From PNAI01 sp035574295 (GTDB lineage Bacteria; Pseudomonadota; Alphaproteobacteria; Rhizobiales; Xanthobacteraceae), in NCBI GenBank assembly GCA_035574295.1, contig DATLYX010000091.1, forward strand, positions 1-11,616: 11,616 bases of DNA, read 5' to 3'. The translations under genes were made by a program, and so were the position numbers. The notes below the pieces were generated by a model that did no database searches, was not told the DNA's origin, and worked only from the letters and a program-made list of their open reading frames with translations. Every line of letters begins with the position of its first letter. Position 1 is the stretch's first letter. This document shows, piece after piece, positions 6,348-11,616 of this stretch.

Positions 6348-7844
6348 ATGCGAGCCATCGGCCATTTCATCGGCGGCAAGGAGGTTGCGGGAACGTCCGG
6401 ACGCTACGGCGAGGTGTTCAACCCCAACACGGGCGAGGTGCAGGCCAAGGTGGCGTTCGCAAGCCGCGCCGAGGTGGAGGCCGCGATCGCGGCGGCGGAG
6501 GCCGCACAGCCGGCCTGGGCCGCCACCAATCCGCAGCGGCGCGCGCGCGTGTTGTTCAAGTTCCTGGAGCTGGTACAAAAGGAATTCGATTCCCTCGCCA
6601 GGCTCCTGTCCTCCGAGCACGGCAAGACCCTCGCCGATTCCAGAGGTGACATTCAGCGCGGGCTGGAAGTGGTGGAATTCGCCTGCGGGATCCCGCACCT
6701 GATGAAGGGCGAATTCACGGAAGGCGCCGGGCCGGGCATCGACCTCTACTCCATGCGCCAGCCGCTCGGCGTGGCGGCCGGCATCACGCCGTTCAACTTT
6801 CCCGCCATGATCCCGATGTGGAAGTTTGCCCCCGCCATCGCCTGCGGTAACGCCTTCGTTCTCAAGCCGTCGGAGCGCGACCCTTCGGTGCCGATGCGGC
6901 TTGCCGAGCTGATGATCGAGGCCGGGCTGCCGGCCGGCGTGCTCAACGTGGTCAACGGCGACAAGGAGGCGGTGGACACGCTGCTCACCGACCCGCGCGT
7001 CAAGGCCATCGGATTCGTCGGCTCTTCGGCGATCGCGGAGTACATCTACGCAACCGGCTCGGCGCACGGCAAGCGCGTGCAATGCTTCGGCGGCGCCAAG
7101 AACCACATGATCGTGATGCCCGACGCGGACATGGACCAGGCGGTGGACGCGCTGATCGGCGCCGGTTACGGCTCGGCGGGCGAACGCTGCATGGCGGTGT
7201 CGGTGGCGGTGCCGGTGGGCAAAAAGACCGCCGATATGCTGGTGGAGAGACTCATCCCGCGCGTCGAAAGCCTCAAGATCGGCCCGTCGGACGATCCGCA
7301 GGCAGACTATGGACCGCTGGTGACGCGCGCGCATTTGGAAAAGGTGAAAAGCTACGTCGATCTCGGCGTGAAGGAGGGCGCCAAGCTCCTGGTCGACGGC
7401 CGCAACTTCAAGCTCCAGGGTTATGAGAACGGCAATTTCATGGGCGGCTGCCTGTTCGACGAGGTCAAGCCGCACATGCGCATCTACAAGGAGGAGATTT
7501 TCGGGCCCGTCTTGTCGGTGGTGCGCGCCAAGGATTACGAGGAGGCGGTGCGGCTGCCGTCCGAGCACGAATACGGCAACGGTGTTGCGATCTTCACCCG
7601 CGACGGCGACACCGCGCGCGATTTCGTCTCGCGTGTGCAGGTCGGCATGGTGGGGGTGAATTTTGCCATTCCCGTGCCGCTCGCCTATCACACCTTCGGC
7701 GGATGGAAGCGCTCGGCGTTCGGCGATCTCAACCAGCACGGACCGGATTCGATCCGTTTCTACACCAAAACCAAAACCGTGACGGCGCGCTGGCCGTCAG
7801 GCGTCAAGGAGGGTGCGGAGTTCGTCATCCCAACCATGAAGTGA
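6348..7844 (+). CDS. mmsA: Methylmalonate-semialdehyde dehydrogenase (CoA-acylating)
   Basis: This enzyme oxidises methylmalonate semialdehyde or malonate semialdehyde with NAD+ and CoA to propionyl-CoA or acetyl-CoA. It is a cytoplasmic step of valine, beta-alanine or myo-inositol breakdown. The 498-residue product is the usual length. Visible family features are FACGIPHLMKGEF (111-123), ITPFNFPAMIPMWKFAPAIA (146-165, Asn150), LKPSERDPS (172-180, Lys173), GFVGSS (222-227), the GGAKNH segment (248-253) and the catalytic cysteine Cys281 in GSAGERCMAV. Asn252 stands where ordinary aldehyde dehydrogenases carry a general-base Glu; this is typical of the CoA-dependent class and separates it from plain ALDHs. 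A small lipoprotein gene starts 7 bases downstream, so the two are probably cotranscribed. IolA is the same protein family; no inositol genes are visible to prefer that name. Confidence 0.95.
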   Translation: MRAIGHFIGGKEVAGTSGRYGEVFNPNTGEVQAKVAFASRAEVEAAIAAAEAAQPAWAATNPQRRARVLFKFLELVQKEFDSLARLLSSEHGKTLADSRGDIQRGLEVVEFACGIPHLMKGEFTEGAGPGIDLYSMRQPLGVAAGITPFNFPAMIPMWKFAPAIACGNAFVLKPSERDPSVPMRLAELMIEAGLPAGVLNVVNGDKEAVDTLLTDPRVKAIGFVGSSAIAEYIYATGSAHGKRVQCFGGAKNHMIVMPDADMDQAVDALIGAGYGSAGERCMAVSVAVPVGKKTADMLVERLIPRVESLKIGPSDDPQADYGPLVTRAHLEKVKSYVDLGVKEGAKLLVDGRNFKLQGYENGNFMGGCLFDEVKPHMRIYKEEIFGPVLSVVRAKDYEEAVRLPSEHEYGNGVAIFTRDGDTARDFVSRVQVGMVGVNFAIPVPLAYHTFGGWKRSAFGDLNQHGPDSIRFYTKTKTVTARWPSGVKEGAEFVIPTMK

Positions 7845-7851
7845 GGACGAC

Positions 7852-8277
7852 ATGAGCACCATTCGCACCATCACTCTGCTGGCCACCATTGCGGTCGCGG
7901 GCTGCACCGGCGATCGCATGATCGATCCGTTTGCCGATTTCAAATGGACCGGGTTCGGCGCGAGCGGCGACCGCGACAAGGACAAGGCGCAGCCCGTCAA
8001 CATGACCGGGCGCTGGACGCTGTCATCGCCCAACCGCGGCCAGTGCGGCATGAATTTCTCCGGCGGCGCCAAGGCGACCGAGGGGGCGATAGCGCCCGAG
8101 GGGGGCTGCCCGGGCAAATTCTTCACCAGCCGCAAGTGGACGCTGGAGAACGGCACCGTCATTATCCGCGACCACAACGGCGAACAGCTCGCGCAACTGC
8201 AGCCGGCGGTGAGCGGCGGCCGTTGGTTTGAAGGACAGGCCTCAACCGGCGAGCGGGTGATGCTGTCGCGCCAGTAA
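7852..8277 (+). CDS. Outer-membrane-type lipoprotein with AprI/Inh-like domain
   Basis: This encodes a 141-residue probable lipoprotein. The N-terminus is a short signal peptide ending in the lipobox VAGC, with lipidated Cys18, so it should be membrane-anchored and periplasm-facing. The mature C-terminal part (about 48-141) resembles the AprI/Inh metalloprotease-inhibitor fold found in Brucella Omp19-like proteins: a GRWTL start (53-57), a pair of cysteines (Cys65 in RGQCGMNF and Cys86 in EGGCPG) likely to form a disulfide, then beta-strand-like segments RKWTLENGTVIIRDHNGE and GRWFEGQ. The start at 7852 has GAGG just upstream, overlapping the mmsA stop region. It lies between mmsA and a GST gene on the same strand. 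Domain assignment rests on pattern recall; protease inhibition is inferred, and the link to MmsA is unexplained. Confidence 0.75.
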   Translation: MSTIRTITLLATIAVAGCTGDRMIDPFADFKWTGFGASGDRDKDKAQPVNMTGRWTLSSPNRGQCGMNFSGGAKATEGAIAPEGGCPGKFFTSRKWTLENGTVIIRDHNGEQLAQLQPAVSGGRWFEGQASTGERVMLSRQ

Positions 8278-8300
8278 CATCACATCGAACGCGAACCGTC

Positions 8301-8945
8301 ATGGCCGAGTATCAGCTCTATTGCTTCGCCCAGTCCGGCAACGCCTATCGTTGCGCGCTGATGCTCAACCTGATCGGCGCCGACTGGACGCCGATCTGGG
8401 TGGATTTCTTCAAAGGCGGGGAGACGCGCACGCCGAAGTACCGCGCGGAAGTCAACGAAATGGGCGAAGTGCCGGTGCTGGTGCACGGCGCGAAAAAACT
8501 CAGCCAGTCGGGTGTGATCCTCACCTATCTCGCGCGGCGCTCGGGAAAGTTCGCGCCGCAGGGCGAAGATGAGGAGCTCGAAGCGCTGCGCTGGATCATT
8601 TTCGACAACCAGAAAGTCAACGGATTTCTCGGCCCCTACCGCTTCCTGCGCAACTGGGCGAAGCCCGCGCCCGATCCGGCCGTGCTCAACTTCCTCAAGG
8701 GCCGCATCGACGGCAACGTGGCGATCGTGGACAAACGGCTGGGCAAGGCGCCATATCTGTTGGGCGCGCGGCCGACCATCGCGGACCTATCGATGTGCGC
8801 ATACTTCTATTACCCGGCCGAGGAATTCGGCTTCGACCTCCGCGCCAATTTCCCCAACATTGGCGCTTGGCTCGACCGCCTCAAGACGCTGCCGGGGTGG
8901 AAGCACCCTTACGAGCTGATGCCGGGGCATCCGCTGGCCCTGTGA
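8301..8945 (+). CDS. Glutathione S-transferase family protein
   Basis: This is a cytoplasmic enzyme of the GST superfamily, likely to use glutathione on an unknown electrophile. The 214-residue product has an N-terminal thioredoxin-like domain (about 4-80): QLYCFAQSGNAYRCALML with Ser12 as candidate catalytic residue, the cis-proline Pro58 in GEVPVLV, and the glutathione-contact motif LSQSGVILTYLAR (Gln69-Ser70). A helical C-terminal domain (about 90-205) carries the folding-box motif ARPTIADLSM with Asp162. Length is normal for the family. It starts 23 bases after the lipoprotein gene with no clear Shine-Dalgarno sequence and may be the last gene of an mmsA transcript. It converges on the leftward ureE-like gene with only 37 bases between. 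The exact GST class and substrate cannot be told from sequence. Confidence 0.88.
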   Translation: MAEYQLYCFAQSGNAYRCALMLNLIGADWTPIWVDFFKGGETRTPKYRAEVNEMGEVPVLVHGAKKLSQSGVILTYLARRSGKFAPQGEDEELEALRWIIFDNQKVNGFLGPYRFLRNWAKPAPDPAVLNFLKGRIDGNVAIVDKRLGKAPYLLGARPTIADLSMCAYFYYPAEEFGFDLRANFPNIGAWLDRLKTLPGWKHPYELMPGHPLAL

Positions 8946-8982
8946 TGTCGAGACGCTGAGCGATCAGTCGCACCGCGCCCAT

Positions 8983-9555
8983 TCAATCGCGACGCGTGTC
9001 ATGACCGTGGCCGCCATGTGCGTGCGTGCAACCGGGTTGATGATGGCCGTGGCCGTGGCTGTGGTGATGGTGGTGGTGGTGGTGGTGGTGGTCATGGTCG
9101 TGATGGCGATGATCAGCGCCTGAGCCTGCGGGTGAGGCTACATCCGGGTCGAACGGCGCCTCGATGGCGATGAACTTCACGCCGGACTCCTCCAGCCACT
9201 TTTCGGTGCCCGGGTCACGCCGCAGGCGCAGGCTTTTCGATTTCACCTGCAGCGGCACGTGACGGTCGCCAAATTGCCAGGCCAGGCGGGCGAGCGCCGC
9301 GGGATCGGCGAGGCGCACTTCGATCAGCGGCTCCGCCTCGGCCACCACCTCCACGAGGCTGCCGTCGTCGAGCTCGAGCGCATCGTCGGTGCGCATCAGC
9401 ACCGGCGCGGCGAAGTCGAGCTCGATGCAGGTGCCCTTCACGCCGAACACAAATCCGCGCTGCGAGGTCCGCTGCGCGAAGTTCAGGATCAGTGTGTCAA
9501 TCACGTTGCCGCCCTGGCGCGCGGCGGCGGGAACGAGCTTTGCGGCGCGCGGCAT
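8983..9555 (-). CDS. ureE: UreE-like nickel metallochaperone with poly-His tail
   Basis: UreE delivers nickel to urease during its maturation. The 190-residue product has a UreE N-domain-like part (about 18-82, with RGFVFGVKGTCIELDF and LDDGSLVEVVAEAEPLIEV), then the metal-binding domain (about 85-138) with LARLAWQFGDRHVPLQV, in which His99 matches the conserved nickel-binding His96 of Klebsiella UreE, and IEAPFDPDV (131-139). The C-terminal tail (149-185) contains 22 histidines in 37 residues, including ten in a row (156-165). The usual first His of YHLGNRH is Gln94, and the downstream His pair of Klebsiella UreE is not evident. No urease structural or other accessory gene is in the window. 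The ATG overlaps the pssA stop by one base (TGATG on the minus strand), which indicates translational coupling to phospholipid synthesis genes. It could instead act as a general nickel store. Confidence 0.82.
   Translation of the reverse strand: MPRAAKLVPAAARQGGNVIDTLILNFAQRTSQRGFVFGVKGTCIELDFAAPVLMRTDDALELDDGSLVEVVAEAEPLIEVRLADPAALARLAWQFGDRHVPLQVKSKSLRLRRDPGTEKWLEESGVKFIAIEAPFDPDVASPAGSGADHRHHDHDHHHHHHHHHHSHGHGHHQPGCTHAHGGHGHDTRRD
9061..9090 (-). repeat. CAC/CAT microsatellite encoding ten histidines
   Basis: On the minus strand ten His codons run together, seven of them consecutive CAC (9070-9090), then CAT, CAC, CAC. The unit is three bases, so slippage would change the number of histidines without breaking the frame. 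Confidence 0.85.
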
Positions 9556-10448
9556 CAGTTCAGGCGCGCGGGGCGCTCGGGATCGTCGGCCGCAGGGGGC
9601 GCGGCCGGTGTCAGTACGGGCGCCTCCTCGGCTACCGCGACGACCTCGGGGCCGGCGGCAGCCGCGGCCTTGCGCTCATACTCGCGATAGGACAGGTAGC
9701 CGAGCGGCAAAGAGGCAAGATAGAGCAGCGTGCCGACGGTGAGCACCTCCCACGGATAAGCGATCAAGAGGGCAAAAAACAGCACCACGAGAACAAACAC
9801 CGGCAGCACCATCTCCGGCGGCACCCGCTTGCCGATGCGCTTGCCGGAGAAAACCGGCAGGCGCGACACCATCAGCAGCGCGATGCACAGCGTGTAGACG
9901 AAGGCGAACGGCTTCACCAACAGATTGTGCGACATGCCAAGCAACTGCACATAGAGCGGCAGCAGCACGGTGATGGCGCCCGCGGGCGCCGGCACGCCGA
10001 TGAAGAAATTGGCGGCCCAGGCCGGGCGCCTGGGGTCATCGGCAAGCACGTTGAAGCGCGCGAGCCTGAGGCCGACACAGAGCGCAAACACCAGCGAAGC
10101 GATCCAGCCCACCGAGCCGTATTCGTTCAATCCCCACTGGAACAGGATCAACGCCGGCGCCACGCCAAAATTCACGAAGTCAGCCAGACTGTCGAGCTCG
10201 GCGCCGAAGCGCGAGGTGCCTTTGAGCATGCGCGCGAGGCGGCCGTCGAGGCCGTCAAGCAGGGCGGCGAAGACGATGGCATACAGCGCCCACTCGAACT
10301 TGTGCTCGATGGCGAGGCGAATGGCGGTGAGCCCCGCGCACAACGCCAGCAGCGTGATCAGGTTTGGCAGCAACGTGCGCACCGGAATGGCGCGAAAACG
10401 CCGACGCTGGCCGTCGCTCCGCTCCGGTTCGAAGGAGGAGAAGATCAT
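9555..10448 (-). CDS. pssA: CDP-diacylglycerol--serine O-phosphatidyltransferase
   Basis: This integral inner-membrane enzyme makes phosphatidylserine and CMP from CDP-diacylglycerol and L-serine, the committed step to phosphatidylethanolamine. The 297-residue product shows the full CDP-alcohol phosphatidyltransferase signature DGX2ARX8GX3DX3D: Asp68, Gly69, Ala72, Arg73, Gly82, Asp86 and Asp90 in a segment beginning LLDGLDGRLAR. About eight hydrophobic segments follow from residue 25, with PNLITLLALCAGLTAIRLAI as the first. The last ~40 residues form an Ala/Pro/Glu-rich cytosolic tail (about 258-297) that looks disordered and makes the protein slightly longer than typical. It starts 63 bases after psd on the same strand and its stop overlaps the ureE-like start. 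The pairing with psd fixes the assignment as PssA rather than another CDP-alcohol transferase. Confidence 0.95.
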   Translation of the reverse strand: MIFSSFEPERSDGQRRRFRAIPVRTLLPNLITLLALCAGLTAIRLAIEHKFEWALYAIVFAALLDGLDGRLARMLKGTSRFGAELDSLADFVNFGVAPALILFQWGLNEYGSVGWIASLVFALCVGLRLARFNVLADDPRRPAWAANFFIGVPAPAGAITVLLPLYVQLLGMSHNLLVKPFAFVYTLCIALLMVSRLPVFSGKRIGKRVPPEMVLPVFVLVVLFFALLIAYPWEVLTVGTLLYLASLPLGYLSYREYERKAAAAAGPEVVAVAEEAPVLTPAAPPAADDPERPARLN

Positions 10449-10511
10449 CCCAATACTATATCAGGCGGGTTGCGCCAATTCCATGGCACGGCGAAAAACC
10501 CCGCTGCCGCC

Positions 10512-11210
10512 TCAGCTTGCACGAAAATTGCGCACCGTGTCGGCGGGCGCCAAGTCGGCGATGACGGTCTCGCCGGCGATCGCGGTCTGGCCTTCGGCAA
10601 CCAACGGGCGCGTGTCGGCGGGAATGTAGACATCGACCCGCGAGCCGAAGCGGATCATGCCGATGCGCTCGCCGGCGGTGATCTCCTGGCCTTCACGCAC
10701 GAAGGGGACGATGCGGCGCGCAATCAAGCCGGCAATCTGCACCACGCCGATGCGGCCGCCGTCGAAGGCGATCACGCTGCCGAGCCGTTCGTTCTCCTCG
10801 CTTGCCTTGTCGAGGTCGGCGTTGAGGAATTTGCCGGGCCGGTACACCATGCGTTCGATCCGGCCGCTGACCGGCGCGCGGTTGATGTGGCAATCGAACA
10901 CGCTCATGAAAACGGAGATGCGGGGCAGCGGCAATTCGCCGAGCTGGAGCTCGGGTGGCGGCACGGCGAGCGCCACCTGACACACGCGGCCGTCGGCCGG
11001 GGCGATGATGAGGCCGTCGCGCTGCGGCGTGACGCGCTGCGGATCGCGAAAGAAATAGGCGCACCAGGCGGTGAGCACGGTGCCGACCCACCCCAGCGGC
11101 GGCCACAGGTAGAAGAAGATGAGACTGAAAAGCGCCAGCCCGCCGACGAACGGATAACCCTCCGGATGCACGGGCGCGAGTTGGCTGCGGATCGAATCGG
11201 CGATGGACAT
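10512..11210 (-). CDS. psd: Phosphatidylserine decarboxylase proenzyme (short form)
   Basis: This enzyme decarboxylates phosphatidylserine to phosphatidylethanolamine at the inner membrane, using a pyruvoyl group made by self-cleavage. The 232-residue product is of the short PSD-A type common in alphaproteobacteria. It has hydrophobic segments near the N-terminus (about 20-52), FFRDPQR (53-59), APADGRV (70-76) with Asp73, FMSVFDCHINRAPVSG (101-116) with His108, GVVQIAG (155-161) and the cleavage site RFGSRVDVYIP (187-197). Processing between Gly189 and Ser190 would give the beta and alpha subunits, with Ser190 becoming pyruvoyl; Asp73 and His108 would assist. ATG 11210 gives the normal N-terminus; an upstream in-frame start at 11294 would add 28 residues running into repeat-like DNA. 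It is the first gene of psd-pssA-ureE. Confidence 0.95.
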   Translation of the reverse strand: MSIADSIRSQLAPVHPEGYPFVGGLALFSLIFFYLWPPLGWVGTVLTAWCAYFFRDPQRVTPQRDGLIIAPADGRVCQVALAVPPPELQLGELPLPRISVFMSVFDCHINRAPVSGRIERMVYRPGKFLNADLDKASEENERLGSVIAFDGGRIGVVQIAGLIARRIVPFVREGQEITAGERIGMIRFGSRVDVYIPADTRPLVAEGQTAIAGETVIADLAPADTVRNFRAS

Positions 11211-11411
11211 TGCTGCGCGGCGGCTAGCCTGCCTAAAACCCTTTTCTTCTCCGGCGCGAGGGCGGCGCAAAGTGCACCGGGAGAGGGGGACCATTTTTCA
11301 GACATCCGCGCAAGCGGCAAATTGCACAAATTTGCAATTCGAGGCAGTGAGCGAAGTCGCAGGGGCAGTGCGCGCCGGGAGAGGGCGGCGCAGGAGTAAT
11401 GGCGACGAACG

Positions 11412-11445
11412 CGCCGGGTGAGGGTGCGGCCGCCCCCTCTCCCGC
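11412..11445. repeat. GC-rich repeat unit, diverged copy
   Basis: This unit begins CGCCGGGTGAGGGTGCGG and ends CCCTCTCCCGC. It is nearly the same as 11581-11613, differing by a few substitutions and one base of length. Its arms are imperfectly complementary because one arm carries GGGTGAGGG. Confidence 0.6.
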
Positions 11446-11469
11446 CTCGCTCACTTCGTTCGCTCGGCA

Positions 11470-11496
11470 CCCTCTCCCCGCAACGCGGGGAGAGGG
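11470..11496. repeat. Perfect 12-bp stem hairpin repeat
   Basis: CCCTCTCCCCGC (11470-11481) pairs without mismatch with GCGGGGAGAGGG (11485-11496) around the loop AAC. No T-run follows on either side, so it is not called a terminator. Confidence 0.75.
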
Positions 11497-11527
11497 CAAA
11501 CTTCTGCCGACCGTTTGCTCCAACTTC

Positions 11528-11551
11528 CCCTCTCCCGCTTGCGGGAGAGGG
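11528..11551. repeat. Perfect 11-bp stem hairpin repeat
   Basis: CCCTCTCCCGC (11528-11538) pairs with GCGGGAGAGGG (11541-11551) around TT. This is the same family as the hairpin at 11470-11496. Confidence 0.75.
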
Positions 11552-11580
11552 TGGCGCGCGCGGAGCGACAGCGACGCGCG

Positions 11581-11613
11581 CGCCGGGAGAGGGTGCGGGC
11601 GCCCCTCTCCCGC
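11581..11613. repeat. Perfect 10-bp stem hairpin repeat, inverted order
   Basis: CGGGAGAGGG (11584-11593) pairs with CCCTCTCCCG (11603-11612) around a 9-base loop. Here the purine arm comes first, opposite to the two preceding hairpins. It is near-identical to the unit at 11412-11445. Confidence 0.7.
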
Positions 11614-11616
11614 TTT

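Larger units (their letters stand above)
11211..11616. other. Non-coding region filled with GGGAGAGGG-type repeats
   Basis: No gene is supported. The 9-mer GGGAGAGGG occurs at 11279, 11377, 11488, 11543 and 11585, and its complement CCCTCTCCC at 11435, 11470, 11528 and 11603: nine copies in about 330 bases, in both orientations. The segment must also contain the psd promoter, but I could not pick one out. The region continues past the window edge. Confidence 0.7.

Noticed and set aside
6291..7739. A 482-codon open frame on the minus strand
   Set aside because: It is the mirror of mmsA, whose catalytic and cofactor motifs are intact on the plus strand. The antisense product is His/Arg/Ala-rich and resembles nothing known.
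9492..11399. A 635-codon open frame on the plus strand
   Set aside because: It runs antisense to the ureE-like gene, pssA and psd, has Arg/His/Gly/Asp-rich low-complexity content with no recognisable domain, and is expected from GC-rich codon bias on the opposite strand.
11470..11551. CRISPR-like repeats
   Set aside because: The repeated units are hairpins in mixed orientation with irregular spacing and no uniform spacers, which fits palindromic intergenic repeats instead.

Overview
The window is GC-rich, densely coding DNA with strong third-position GC bias. It most likely comes from an alphaproteobacterium of the order Hyphomicrobiales (Bradyrhizobium/Rhodopseudomonas/Xanthobacteraceae-like). 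I infer this from the protein content (short-form Psd next to PssA, tandem Kup transporters, an Omp19/AprI-Inh-type lipoprotein behind mmsA) and from the intergenic GC-rich hairpin repeats (CCCTCTCCC/GGGAGAGGG units and GTCCCGG...CCGGGAC units). No rRNA, tRNA, CRISPR array, insertion sequence or phage gene was seen.

Layout. Positions 1-365 are non-coding and hold two inverted copies of a hairpin repeat around a 91-bp spacer. Positions 366-6137 hold a leftward block: motA, motB, kup copy 2 and kup copy 1, in transcription order. The first three genes are close together; kup copy 1 follows a 190-bp gap. Positions 6138-6347 are a divergent intergenic region. Positions 6348-8945 are a rightward block: mmsA (methylmalonate-semialdehyde dehydrogenase), a small Inh-domain lipoprotein and a glutathione S-transferase. 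Positions 8983-11210 are a leftward block: psd, pssA and a His-tailed UreE-like gene coupled to pssA by a one-base stop/start overlap. Positions 11211-11616 are non-coding and packed with inverted GGGAGAGGG-type repeats.

How the genes work together. MotA and MotB would form an ion-driven stator in the inner membrane. The two Kup proteins import potassium. MmsA feeds valine or inositol breakdown products into acyl-CoA. PssA and Psd carry out consecutive steps to phosphatidylethanolamine. The UreE-like protein is a probable nickel-binding chaperone or store, with no urease gene in the window.

Most notable points: (1) the two Kup proteins are collinear over 637 residues, but copy 2 has lost two family hallmarks, an acidic residue in the ITPA helix and the YGIAVTGTM motif; (2) their 3' ends nonetheless share a perfect 93-bp block, pointing to gene conversion; (3) an orphan, divergent UreE sits in the phosphatidylethanolamine operon. 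Most of the window is otherwise ordinary chromosomal housekeeping and metabolic DNA, and I see no clear undescribed multi-gene system.
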